A stretch of 64,000 nucleotides of DNA from NCBI GenBank assembly GCA_005406025.1, contig BGZK01000071.1, positions 620,001 to 684,000 on the forward strand. Direction: 5' to 3'. Of this stretch, positions 1-9,916 are shown one piece after another (the stretch's first letter is position 1; every line of letters begins with the position of its first letter). The translations under genes and the position numbers were made by a program. The notes under the pieces were generated by a model. It searched no databases. It was not told the origin of the DNA and was given only the letters and a program-made list of their open reading frames with translations. This DNA comes from Eumeta japonica (taxonomy: Eukaryota > Arthropoda > Insecta > Lepidoptera > Psychidae).

Positions 1-206
1 CAACAACTACCATTAAAATGACAAGAATTAGAACCAACAGCCTAATATGCCTTTTAGAACATGAGGGTCAATTTAATTTGAATTAGGCTTTAAATAAATG
101 CATTTCCAGGATAGAAATCAAAGCACATTATCTGTTAATGAGATTAAGGACTACCAGTTTAGTAATGGTTGTCATATATAAACACAGTTCGATTTTAGGT
201 GCTCAC

Positions 207-278
207 CTGTGGCATATGATTCGCTTGGAATAGGTTGTCTTTCTGGACTTGTGCCTGCCATTTCCTCTTGTGCGAAAA
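207..278 (-). CDS. Tandem microexon copy, 72 nt, array 1
   Basis: On the minus strand the segment is preceded by an acceptor (GTTTCTAG) and followed by a donor (CACAG|GTGAGC). It is 72 nt long and phase 1-1. The reading is (V)FAQEEMAGTSPERQPIPS followed by ESYAT. It is homologous to the array 2 exon (SIQEEIPSTSQERQPTLS, ESYTT). The peptide is polar and Ser/Thr/Glu/Pro-rich, like a flexible linker, and I know no domain that matches it. Because length and phase are symmetrical, the copy can be skipped or included without a frameshift. Assignment to the THAP gene upstream is inferred from strand, phase and homology. Confidence 0.55.
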
Positions 279-655
279 CTAGAAACATTAATTATTTTCC
301 TTATTAAATGTTGTAATATTCACAAAAAAAAAACAGTAGAGCTTAAAGTTGACAATAAAAATGTTAGAGTTAGATATGTACAGTAAAATCTAAACAATCG
401 CATAAGATGGCTGGATGGTATAGAGTTGTAATAACTACCATTAAGATGAGAATAATCAAGATCAACAGCTTAACATTCCTTCTACAACATGAGGGTCTGT
501 TTCACTTGAATTAGGTTTTAAATAAATGTATTCTCAGGATGGAAATCAAATTACACTATATGGTAATGAAGAAAAGGACTACCTCTGTTACTTAACTTAC
601 CATTATTTAGTAATGGTTAACAATTATAAATATATTTTATTTTTTATATGCTCAC

Positions 656-726
656 CTGTGGTATACGATTCACTCAGGGTAGTTGTCTCTCCTCACTTGT
701 GCCTGGCATTTCCTCTTGTATGGAAA
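656..726 (-). CDS. Tandem microexon copy, 71 nt (one base short), array 1
   Basis: Both splice sites are kept (TTTCTAG acceptor, CACAG|GTGAGC donor). The segment is 71 nt because one base is missing near position 685, where other copies have GGGTAGGTTG and this one has GGGTAGTTG. The reading starts SIQEEMPGTSEERQ and then shifts into a stop. With the missing base allowed for, the remainder would match ESYTT. The copy is either a decaying exon or carries a consensus error. Confidence 0.45.
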
Positions 727-1080
727 CTAGAAACATTAATTATTTACCTTACTGCATCTTGTAATATTCACCAAAAAAAACAGTAAGAGCTTAAAATTGA
801 CAATAAAATTATATGAGTCAGGTATATGCAGTAAAATCTAAATAATCATATAAGATGGTTAGTTGGTATAGAGCTGTAACAAATATCTTTAAAATGTGAA
901 CAATCAAGAGAAGCGGTTTAACTTGTCTTCTAGAACATGAGGGTCTATTTAATTTGAATTAAGTTTTCTAAATAAATGAATTCCTAGAGTAGAAATCAAA
1001 TCACATTGATAATAAGAACTAACCACTGCTTAATAATGGTTGACATTAATAAACACAGAGTTATATTTTTAGGTACTAAC

Positions 1081-1151
1081 CTGTGGCATATGCTTGATTG
1101 GAATAGGGTATCTCTCCTGAATTGTGCCTGGCATTTCCTCTTGTACGAAAA
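1081..1151 (-). CDS. Tandem microexon copy, 71 nt (one base short), array 1
   Basis: The acceptor is TTTCTAG and the donor CACAG|GTTAGT. The reading begins (V)FVQEEMPGTIQERYPIP and loses frame near the donor end because one base is missing relative to the 72-nt copies. It is the most divergent copy in amino acid sequence. It is homologous to the other six copies and lies on the same strand. Confidence 0.4.
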
Positions 1152-1497
1152 CTAGAAACATTAATTATTTTCTTATTAAATCTTGTAATATTCACCAAAA
1201 AAAAAAACAATAAAGCTTAAGTTGACAATAAAAGTGTTGGAGTTAGATATGTACCATAAAATCTGAACAATCATATAATTGGTTGGTATAGAGCTATAAC
1301 AACTACCATTAAGATGACAAAAATCAGAATTGATGGCTTAACATGTTTTATAGATCATGGGGTCAGTTTAATTTGAATTAGGTTTTAAATAAATGCATTC
1401 TCATGGTAGAAATCGAACCACATTTTCCGATAATGAAAATAAAGACTACCACTCATACCTACCCTACCACTTGTTAGTGATGGTTAACAATTGTGCA

Positions 1498-2254
1498 GAT
1501 TAAAATTAAATTTGGCCAACTCCACCAAACCAAAAAAGTTAAATATTGATTTTGCAAGCTAATAAAAAATCTTTAAAGTAGCAATATTCAAAATCAGCCT
1601 ACTCCATCGTTTCATGAAAAAAACAGGCACAAATTTAATATGTTTCAAAACTACTTATCCCCATATATTTGTCTTAATCAAGACATTAATAGACAAATCC
1701 ACTTCAGCCAATCAGAACTCTCGATTCTGTTATCATGGCTGATATTTAGTATTAGTACTGTGAGGTTAATGTTTCGTTGCTCCACCATACAAATCCAAAA
1801 ATTGAATATTGATTCGAGAGGATTGACAGATATCGAACACCTAATCAAGTGCTAATTTTACTTTTATAATTATCTTAGTCCGCTAATCATTAATATAATA
1901 ATTTCTACGTATATTTCATGCTAACTAGGCACATCCTCAGAAAATTGCAGGCAATCACATGCACTAGGGTGTAAGGAGTGTTAAAATAACTGACACAACC
2001 TCGTTAAGTGAACCGCTGTCGAGCAATGTCAACCATTGCATGACAGCAATTGGATAGAGATTGGATATTGGATAGAGAAAGGAGAGGCAAAGCATTAGAT
2101 AGAGATTTATAGTGGAGAGGCAGATTCGAGGATCAGCGGTGGGTTGCATGCTGCATGTTGTAGGCAAGCGCCTATTATGGATTTTCGCGAATTAACGCCT
2201 CACACAATACAATGTTTATAAGGAGTTTTAAATCGCCATCGCATAACTAGTAGG
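1498..2254. other. AT-rich spacer between the two exon arrays
   Basis: No supported gene. Two loosely similar segments (around 1515-1550 and 1775-1815, both with CTCCACCA followed by A-rich sequence and ATATTGATT) suggest a short old duplication. Positions 2045-2120 are purine-rich, with repeated GGATAGAGA-like words. Confidence 0.4.
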
Positions 2255-2590
2255 ATGGCTGAAGAACACTGTGATGGTGACAGAAAAAAGGTTTTACATA
2301 CTTCAAAATGAGAAGCTGTGGAGAAATTCATCAAAACGATTAAACCTATTGAGAGCCATTACTGCCGAGTTAAAAAAGTATGTATATATTTTCATCCTAA
2401 ACTTTCTATTACTTAATTATACCTAATGTATAAAGATCAATGCAAACTAGAATATGAAGTTAAACTGAGTTTATTCAAACTGATATTTAACACTAGGTTT
2501 AATATTAGTTTCGGAAGTCAGAAAAAATGTCTGCTCCATGTGTCTTCAATTATGAGAAAGGCCTTAAAGTAGAAACATTCACTTCTGCAA
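2255..2590 (+). pseudogene. Relic of an insect HYCR-motif multicopy protein
   Basis: The plus strand reads in one frame from ATG at 2255, through a TGA at 2309-2311, to KFIKTIKPIESHYCRVKK at about 2325-2377, and ends at a donor-like GTATGT. After a gap, 2436-2545 reads with YEVKLSLFKLIFNTRFNISF and then GSQKKCLLHV. The spacing and words (P-x-x-SHYCR, then FNT-FNISF and a K-rich Cys segment) resemble, from memory, a family of insect proteins of unknown function that is multicopy and probably transposon-related. The internal stop and the broken phase at the would-be intron indicate a pseudogene. It sits on the opposite strand between the microexon arrays. The family name is uncertain; that it is protein-derived is fairly clear. 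Confidence 0.45.
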
Positions 2591-3537
2591 AACGCATTTT
2601 GTTGATACAATTACACATGCATAAATTAAGAGCTAAAGAATTTTTCAACTACTACAGGAAGAGACTCCCAATTTGCTTGTAATATAATTTGATTGTTTAA
2701 AAATGCACCACTCCCCAAATTTACCAAACAATTAGTATATTATGTTGACAAATCTACTTGTATAATTTTTCATCATCACAGGTTCCTCCCATAATAAATT
2801 ATCGAAGAACAATGTAAAATCATTATATGTGAACATAAGATCAGTCAAGAAAAGGATCAAACAAAATATATCTAAGCCGTATTCTATTGCCTAAATCAGA
2901 TTAATACAGAAGGTATTGTAAATAATTGGAAGACAAACTGTAAAGAAATGTCGCAATTAACTCAGTATTCATTTCCATTTAAGTAAATGCAAAAGGTTTC
3001 TTTGAAAAAATGCAGTTGACCAAACATTGAACCAAATTCAAATGAGAACTTTTTTGATGTTTGTTTTATGTTTTCATTTTCATTTTCAGGTTTTCATTTT
3101 CAGTTTTATGTTGCAATGAGCATTAATAGAGGCATAATAATTAGTAATTTCATTTAATTACCTATACAATAAAATAATACTTAATTTTATTTATAAATAT
3201 GACCCTGTGCTATTCAAACTCCTTACTCAAATCAAAAGTACCTAATCCCAACAGTATTTAATTCAAAAGTATTTAAATCCCACGTGTATAAATCAAAATA
3301 TGCTACCTCAAATATTTTATCAATTTTGTGTTCTTTCCATTACGTTTTTATCCAAAGAAAGTTTTAATGTTTTCTAAAGATATGATGAAACTTTCTTCAA
3401 TCCAATGTTGTATAGCAATAGCTTATAATAAATCCTACAATCTTTTACTCCCTTATTTGAAAAGTAATTTTGGTGGAGATGGCATAGTTTGATTTTAATC
3501 CACACAATAAATACATTTCCATTTTTTATGTGATTAC
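2591..3537. other. AT-rich spacer with short simple repeats
   Basis: No coding signal. Positions 3070-3110 contain repeated TTTTCATTTTCA words, and 3220-3310 contain several spaced copies of AATCAAAA-like and AAGTATTTAA words. Probably intron sequence of the minus-strand gene. Confidence 0.35.
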
Positions 3538-3609
3538 CTGTAGTATATGACTCGCTGAGGGTAGGTTGTCTTTCCTGACTTGTGCTTGGTATTTCCTCTT
3601 GTATGGAAA
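3538..3609 (-). CDS. Tandem microexon copy, 72 nt, array 2
   Basis: Acceptor TTTCTAG, donor CTACAG|GTAATC. It is 72 nt and phase 1-1, reading (V)SIQEEIPSTSQERQPTLS followed by ESYTT. Its reading frame stays open into the flanking introns for 84 codons. The left flank (the downstream intron) differs from the other copies of array 2, so this is the boundary copy. A complete, frame-neutral exon candidate. Confidence 0.6.
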
Positions 3610-3951
3610 CTAGAAACAATATTTTCACACATAAACTTAATGTTAAAACGATAAAATTGAAAAGTAGTTATACTTTATAGAAAATGTCATGAATATGATT
3701 GAATAAACATGCTCACACCAATGTTTGTTACTTTTAGTGAATTTAAAATGAAACTTTACAATTAAGGTGCCAAAAATACCAATTCATTTTATCACTCTGG
3801 AATTGGGATCGACTCAGACATTTTATAAGAAATAAATGACAAAATATTCAATTATTTACCATTTATTAATCAATAGATATGTGTGAGATTTCAGAGCTAA
3901 TACTATGGAAACTATAAGGATGTTAGAAAGATGAAAATGTTTATTATTTAC

Positions 3952-4022
3952 CTGTAGTATCGACTGGCTGAGGGTAGGTTGTCTTTCCTGACTTGTGCTT
4001 GGTATTTCCTCTTGTATGGAAA
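3952..4022 (-). CDS. Tandem microexon copy, 71 nt (one base short), array 2
   Basis: Acceptor TTTCTAG, donor CTACAG|GTAAATAA. One base is missing near the donor end (TATCGACT where another copy has TATACGACT). The reading SIQEEIPSTSQERQPTLS is intact and the frame is lost only in the last residues. The nearest surrounding intron copies show other short deletions, so consensus error is a plausible cause. Confidence 0.5.
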
Positions 4023-4314
4023 CTAGAAACAATATTTTCACACATAAACTTAATAGAAAAATATTTATAGAATAAATATTATTGATCACACCAATGTTTG
4101 TTACTTTTAGTGAATTTAAAATGAAACTTTACAATTAAGGTAAAAATACCAATTCATTTTATCACTCTGGAATTGGGATCGACTCAGACATTTTATAGAA
4201 ATAAATGACAAAAATATTCAATTACCATCTAATCAATAGATATGTGTGAGATTTCAGAGCTAATACTATGAAACTATGAAGGATGTTAGAAAGATGAAAA
4301 TGTTTATTATTTAC

Positions 4315-4382
4315 CTGTAGTATGACTGGCTGAGGTAGGTTGTCTTTCCTGACTTGTGCTTGGTATTTCCTCTTGTATGAAA
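4315..4382 (-). CDS. Tandem microexon copy, 68 nt (four bases short), array 2
   Basis: Splice sites are kept (TTTCTAG acceptor, CTACAG|GTAAATAA donor), but four bases are missing relative to the copy at 4721-4792. Losses include one in the run at the acceptor end and others in TATGACT and GAGGTAGG. Frame is broken near its start. All differences are deletions, and the neighbouring intron shows the same pattern. Confidence 0.45.
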
Positions 4383-4720
4383 CTAGAAACAATATTTTCA
4401 CAATAAACTTAATGTTAAACAATAAAATTGAAAAGTAGTTATACTTTATAGAAAATGTCATGAATGATTGAATAAACATGCTCACACCAATGTTTGTTAC
4501 TTTTAGTGAATTTAAAATGAAACTTTACAATTAAGGTGCCAAAATACCAATTCATTTTATCACTCTGGAATTGGGATCGACTCAGACATTTTATAAGAAA
4601 TAAATGACAAAATATTCAATTATTTACCATCTATTAATCAATAGATATGTGTGAGATTTCAGAGCTAATACTATGGAAACTATGAAGGATGTTAGAAAGA
4701 TGAAAATGTTTATTATTTAC

Positions 4721-4792
4721 CTGTAGTATACGACTGGCTGATGGTAGGTTGTCTTTCCTGACTTGTGCTTGGTATTTCCTCTTGTATGGAAA
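4721..4792 (-). CDS. Tandem microexon copy, 72 nt, array 2, nearest the THAP exon
   Basis: Acceptor TTTCTAG, donor CTACAG|GTAAATAA. It is 72 nt and phase 1-1, so it accepts the single-base phase left by the THAP exon ending at 5146. Joining the two gives a Val codon at the junction and then SIQEEIPSTSQERQ. This phase match across independent exons is the main reason to treat the array as part of the THAP gene. Confidence 0.62.
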
Positions 4793-5145
4793 CTAGAAAC
4801 AATATTTTCACACATAAACTTAATGTTAAAACAATAAAATTGAAAAGTAGTTATACTTTATAGAAAATGTCATGAATATGATTGAATAAACATGCTCACA
4901 CCAATGTTTGTTACTTTTAGTGAATTTAAAATGAAATTTTACAATTAAGGTGCCAAAATACCAATTCATTTTATCACTCTGGAATTGGGATCGACTCAGA
5001 CATTTTATAAGAAATAAATGACAAAAATATTCAATTATTTACCATCTATTAATCAATAGATATGTGTGAGATTTCAGAGTTAATACTATGGAAACTATGA
5101 AGGATGTTAGAAAGATGAAAATGTTTATTATATAACAATAATTAC

Positions 5146-6379
5146 CATTTCTAGAAAATAAATGCTGAGGAAAATCGAGCAGCTGCACATCAGTAAGAGG
5201 AGGTCTAGATAAATTTATTATTGGAACTGCATGTTTCTTAAGTCTGTTTCCTTTTTTATTAAAATCTTCCTTTGAAAAATGGTTGCCACATACAAAACGT
5301 ATTTTATTAAGCTTCTCAATTGGTAAGTACACTAATTCTTCATTGCCAACAACCTTTAGCCACTGTTTACAGCTGAAATTATAATAAAATTGAATGAGGT
5401 AATTTATGTTTTTAAGGTTAATTAACTAGTTCATTGATTTAATTACAGTGGAGACTCAATTATCTAGACATCAATTATAATTTAATAATTATATGGATTG
5501 CCACCTGAAAAAAACTTTGTAGTCTAATTCGTATATGCACCGATATGTACAACTGGCACTATCTGTCCGGCCCTGTGCAACGCCCGAGTATTTTATTGTT
5601 GTTTTAATTAGGCCAGCACTCACTAAGAGAGTTACTAATCTTTACACCGCTGTATCGTGTCATGTCTGTACTTAAACATATCAAAGCATAAGGGAATGGT
5701 ATTCTAGCTTAAAGATTAAATAAATATAATTACTTCATTAAAAAAATGAGACACCAATCATAAGTTATCTGGTATAGGTGATATAGATCTGGTATAGTTA
5801 GGTATAAATGATTTCATAATAAGTGATATTGTAGTATGGATGTACCCTACATTGGGTATTGAGTATCCAGAATCGTGATTTAAAATCAGCAGCAGGAAAA
5901 TTATATTTATTTGATCAATTCTTCAAATTAAGGCTTTTGTATGAGAGTAGAAGCCTTGATCAAAATCATCTGCAATTTGGTTATCCAAATGCCTTACGCT
6001 AACAATTAAACCAGTTAATTTAGTCTCCACTGTACATATACATGTATATATCATACAATTCAATTATTATTTTGTGTATCATTAGGTAAGTCGCAACTAT
6101 TTAGATATTATAATTAGTGTATTAGATACTGTTCAAAATGACAATAAGGCATATTTCACAAATGGATAGTAGTTACCTCAAATATCATATTGTTTCTCGA
6201 AGCTCGTCCTTATTACCATGCCTTAATAAGCAAATTCTTTAGGTAGATATTAAAGAGACCAAGACGAAAACACATAGATAGATAGGATTGCATAATGTAG
6301 GTACTTACATGTTTTCATCTAACGGAAATCTTGCGAAAAATAATGGTTTTCCGGTGATAGTGACCTCTCTATATGGCAT
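5146..6379 (-). CDS. THAP-domain protein, N-terminal part (two exons)
   Basis: Exon 1 is 6309-6379 and exon 2 is 5146-5372, joined in phase by GTAAGT and TTTCAG sites. Exon 1 encodes MPYREVTITGKPLFFARFP plus LDEN. Exon 2 continues CKQWLKVVGNEE, then FVCGNHFSKEDF, then LKKHAVPIIN. THAP domains are roughly 80-90-residue zinc-dependent DNA-binding modules. Here the FP pair, the invariant W, C-x2-H (CGNH) followed by F, and the AVP box are present in order. The two N-terminal Cys expected near positions 5 and 10 are replaced by E5 and G10. Either zinc binding is lost or an upstream exon with the Cys pair is unseen; an in-frame TGA lies two codons before the ATG. Exon 2 ends in phase 1 and should continue into the microexon array. 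The C-terminus lies beyond the window or is lost. The function of this protein is unknown; THAP proteins are nuclear and often transposon-derived. Confidence 0.72.
5446..6032. mobile_element. Non-autonomous element with pogo/Tc1-like TIRs, in the THAP intron
   Basis: The left end reads CAGTGGAGACTCAATTA and the right end is the complement of CAGTGGAGACTAAATTA, giving 11 perfect terminal bases and good similarity beyond. TA dinucleotides flank both ends (5444-5445 and 6033-6034), as expected of TA-targeting Tc1/mariner/pogo elements. It is 587 bp long and has no transposase I can recognise. It lies inside the intron between THAP exons 1 and 2, and so was inserted after that gene structure existed. 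Confidence 0.75.
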
Positions 6380-7145
6380 ATTTCACAAATTCGATGAGAT
6401 CGATGCGGTTTGTTGATCATTTTAGGCTTCTAATATAAATAACGAGTGCTATAAATCTTTAAACACCAAATGGAAAAGTAAGTGCTCAACTCAATATTTA
6501 CGCTCGTAAATTATGATAAATGATAAATCTCTAAAGCATAAAATTGATAAAGCAGCGAGATATTCCACCTAATGCAACGCAACACGAAAATAAACGACAA
6601 AACGGTTTAAAAATATGAAGATGTCGATATTAGGTCGAAATAGATCGATAAAATTTAATTGGGTTACCATTATAGACTTTTTTGCACTTAAAAAATGAAA
6701 ACAATTTCAGTAATAATTACAGCAATAAATGTGATTGATTTAAATAAATACATAACAAAATATAAAACACACTTTTATAATTATGAAATATACAGTATAA
6801 AATATATACTATTAGTAAAATATAATTATACCATCCCTGAAAATGGTTTTTTTTTGAGCAACTCTATTTGTAATTTTGTCAATGTTGGTACTATATTCGA
6901 AGCGATCCATAGAAATAATTTTTGTATGAGAGTTCCGACTCTTATTTATATGCTCAGTGATCATGTAGGTATAGTTGAACGAGATTTGCCAAAATCTACA
7001 TTTTTATTATTACAACACTTTGTCGCCTATTTAACAATAACTGAAACCAAAAAATTTTAATCTTTTCTTTGGAATAATTTAACATAACATGAATTACTAC
7101 TAAAATATAACAAAATTTTATAACATAGGCACAACAAAATACATG

Positions 7146-7250
7146 TATTTAACAAAATTGTTGGAATGGCAACCTTCTTTAGTCGTATCTTAAAATTCTG
7201 TATTATTAAATCTTGGACACTAAAGTGCCGGTTACACACTTTTATACGTG
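7146..7250 (-). pseudogene. C-terminal half of a second THAP domain
   Basis: The minus strand reads VCNRHFSVQDL and then RLKKVAIPTILLN. This matches the second half of a THAP domain (C-x2-H followed by F, and the AVP-like VAIP box) and parallels VCGNHFSKEDF and LKKHAVPIIN in the exon at 5146-5372. No matching first half and no clear acceptor are visible upstream. It lies 5' of the intact THAP gene on the same strand, so it may be a decayed duplicate or an unused exon of a sister gene. Confidence 0.5.
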
Positions 7251-7279
7251 TGCAATTACAGAAGTAACATTGAACCAAA

Positions 7280-9916
7280 TTTGTTGCATTTGGTCTATTT
7301 TTGGGAATCTTTTAATAATAAACAAAATATATTTAACGCTAGAAATAAAAAAAATGCTTAGCCTATTTGTTTATTCACATGTTAGTTTCTTGTCTTATAA
7401 AGTGGTATCTAATAAAAATTGATAAATAAAACAAGCTTTGTTAATTAAAATATGTACATTAAATTAAAAAAACTAAAAGACTAGAAATAAGTTGTATGAT
7501 CTAAAAAATTATATAAAATGAGTAAAAGTAACTATATGAGTATTACGCGTACCTAATTATGAAATGTGATAGGTACCACATCGTAACATAACTAATTTTG
7601 CTTTAAATTCACTTGCATATCTTAAGACATATATTCTTTTACCACGAGTCGAACTATTTGTTTGCCATTGGTTATCTACTGTTTTGTTTACTCAACGGAT
7701 GATACGGTAACGCTATATTGAGAAATAGTTTTTTGTATAGATAAGTGACAAAATCCAACGTCGTATTTTCATGATCATTGTTCTGGAACTTTTTCTAAAT
7801 ATTTTGTAACGTAATACTTATTTTATCGCGATTGAATTCAAGCAACTTTTCTCATGTATAAACATTAAATATATCTATAAAACCTATTTTATTAATAAAC
7901 ATATGACAAAGAAATAATGAGGAAAATGGTAAGACTAAGTATTTAATATCTAACAAAGATGTACGTTTTTAAGCAGTTGATTTCATTGAAATCTTTAATG
8001 AACAAAACATATCCACTTGATCAAGTTCTTAGATTCTAGATATTTTTAAATTTAATGTACCTATGGTAGTACAAAATCGAGACAAAAGGCTTTCTTTAGC
8101 GCCTTTCTTTTCCTGTTATTGAAAAGGGCAACAGTTTTTTATACTCAGAAAATACAGGATTAACCAATCAAAACGTAGGTTACGACACTCAAAAATGAAC
8201 CACTCAACCTAGACATTGTGAAAATTTTAACTAATTCCTCCAATTAGATATTGTATAATATTTCAAAAATAGAGTTTTTAGAAAAATATTTTTTTAAAAG
8301 TACATTTTAGAACGACATCAAAATCTAATCTGTTCTTTTACCCAAACAGTTACATCGATTGTCGTAAGTTGTATAAAAATTATTTGATTTGTTCAAGAGA
8401 TCTGGTCACCAAAAAATACTATTAAAATATATATTTTTTAAATCACTTGTGTAATCGCTACGGAATTGGTGTTTGGTGATTTCCCTGTGTTAAAAACTAC
8501 GTCCAATCCTGTAAAACGGATCAAAAAACGAATAACACATTCGAAAGATATTGTTACTAGAAATAAAAATATATTTCTATTTAATATTAATTTAGATTTT
8601 TGAACTTGAATAACTCAAAACGTATTGTAACTATATTTTTGAGTGCGAAGAGCTCAAAAAAGTATTGTTATTTACATGTTTGAATGCGCTGATCTTGAAA
8701 GTAGAATTAAATTTACAGATGACCTGCGAAGTTAACCCTCTTTCGAATTTTTGAGCTGGAAAACTTCAAAAACTAACAGACAACCATGTTTTAGAACTCA
8801 AAGAGTTAAAAAATACGTCAATAAATACCATAGAAAGAAGGTTTAGGACTGGCCTGCAGGGTAAACCGTAAATAAAATTTAAATTAAAAATTTAAATTAT
8901 TATTATTTTTTTAATTGAAGCAAGTTTTCTTTTATAGGTTCAAATTCAATTATTTCATTACATTTTAATCGTTATTTTCATAGAAACACATCCTGTATCA
9001 TTTTGAAGTTTATTAATAAATAATGTATTGTATTTCGAATTCACATTACGATAAAAAAGTGGTGTAAATATTATAGCAGTCATAGCATTCAGCAAGAATT
9101 ATTATTTTTAAACCTTACAACAACAAATATTGCACAATTTTCATTTCATTCTTAAAGACGTATTACAGAATGCTATGTACATTTATTAATTCTAAGGTCT
9201 AAAATTCTTAGAATTGCTGCGACACTTTTGTTCTATTTTGTGGTTCTACCATTACTGATACTACCGTTTTTATTTTGTCAAAAACGTTATTCATTTATTT
9301 GAGTTTTTGTACTAAAACCTCTAAAATCTTATAACAAAATTATGAATAGACAAAGATAGTAGTAACAAAATACGTATAAATGAACTGAAATAACGCTCTT
9401 AATTATCTAATTCCTATAAAAATAAACTTTTATTATAGAAATACTAAAGTATGTTTACAGTTTTTAAAAGAGCATGAAATTGTTCTTAGAGGCAGGTCCT
9501 GGCAACACTAGTCTAATGTCATGCACACAGCTTATTTTTTTTCTAGTATATTGTAAAGTAGGATGGAAGAGGTGTCGGGTGTATTGTTGCGTTAATATTT
9601 TTATTTCGATTAAAATTTGTAGTGTCGTTAATGTAGAAAATATTTATAAAATTGTAAATATGTAAATTACAATATGTGTTCGAGTTTAGTCAATATCTAG
9701 AAATCAACTAGTTTTCTTTTAATAACGCTTTCCTTATAGAGAAATGACAATCGTGATATGATAATTCTTGTGTATATTTATATATTGTAAACAATAAGTG
9801 ATAGTTTCACGATTTCTAACGTAGTATATGATTTAAAATTATACAATGGTTTTAGCATATTTGTATTCATTAAGTAAATCAAAACATGCACACCTGGTAT
9901 ACTAGAAAAAGTCAGG
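7280..9916. other. AT-rich stretch without a supported gene
   Basis: Only short reading frames in strongly AT-rich sequence; none has recognisable motifs. It separates the minus-strand THAP locus from the plus-strand gene starting at 9917 and probably includes that gene's 5' untranslated region and promoter. I cannot place the promoter. Confidence 0.4.

Larger units (their letters stand above)
1..1497 (-). repeat. Tandem exon-intron array 1 (units of about 420-450 bp)
   Basis: Three full units and one partial unit start near 1, 430, 880 and 1300. Each full unit contains one copy of a short minus-strand exon (207-278, 656-726, 1081-1151) followed by similar intron sequence, with landmarks such as a block ending in ATTTGAATTAGG and one containing TAGTAATGGTT. 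Exon starts are 449 and 425 bp apart. The fourth unit stops near 1497, just before its exon would begin. The units differ by many substitutions, so this array looks older than the one at 3.5-5.1 kb. It runs off the left edge of the window, so more copies may exist. Confidence 0.85.
3538..5131 (-). repeat. Tandem exon-intron array 2 (four units, about 363-414 bp)
   Basis: Four head-to-tail units carry microexons starting at 3538, 3952, 4315 and 4721 (spacing 414, 363 and 406 bp). The landmark GGGATCGACTCAGACATTTT recurs four times (near 3806, 4177, 4573 and 4987), as does AATAGATATGTGTGAG. Units are nearly identical in intron and exon. Most differences are single or short deletions, concentrated in 3952-4480, and the second unit also has a rearranged stretch near 4045-4085. 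The last unit ends about 15 nt before the donor of the THAP exon at 5146. The duplication unit is therefore exon plus its upstream intron, as expected from unequal crossing-over next to the THAP exon. Confidence 0.92.

Noticed and set aside
1..5131. CRISPR-like or satellite interpretation of the tandem arrays
   Set aside because: Units of about 360-450 bp with conserved splice sites and an exon; nothing like short repeats with unique spacers, and copy number is too low for a satellite.
6695..7060. 121-codon plus-strand open frame upstream of the THAP gene
   Set aside because: Very AT-rich, no motif on either strand, no splice evidence.
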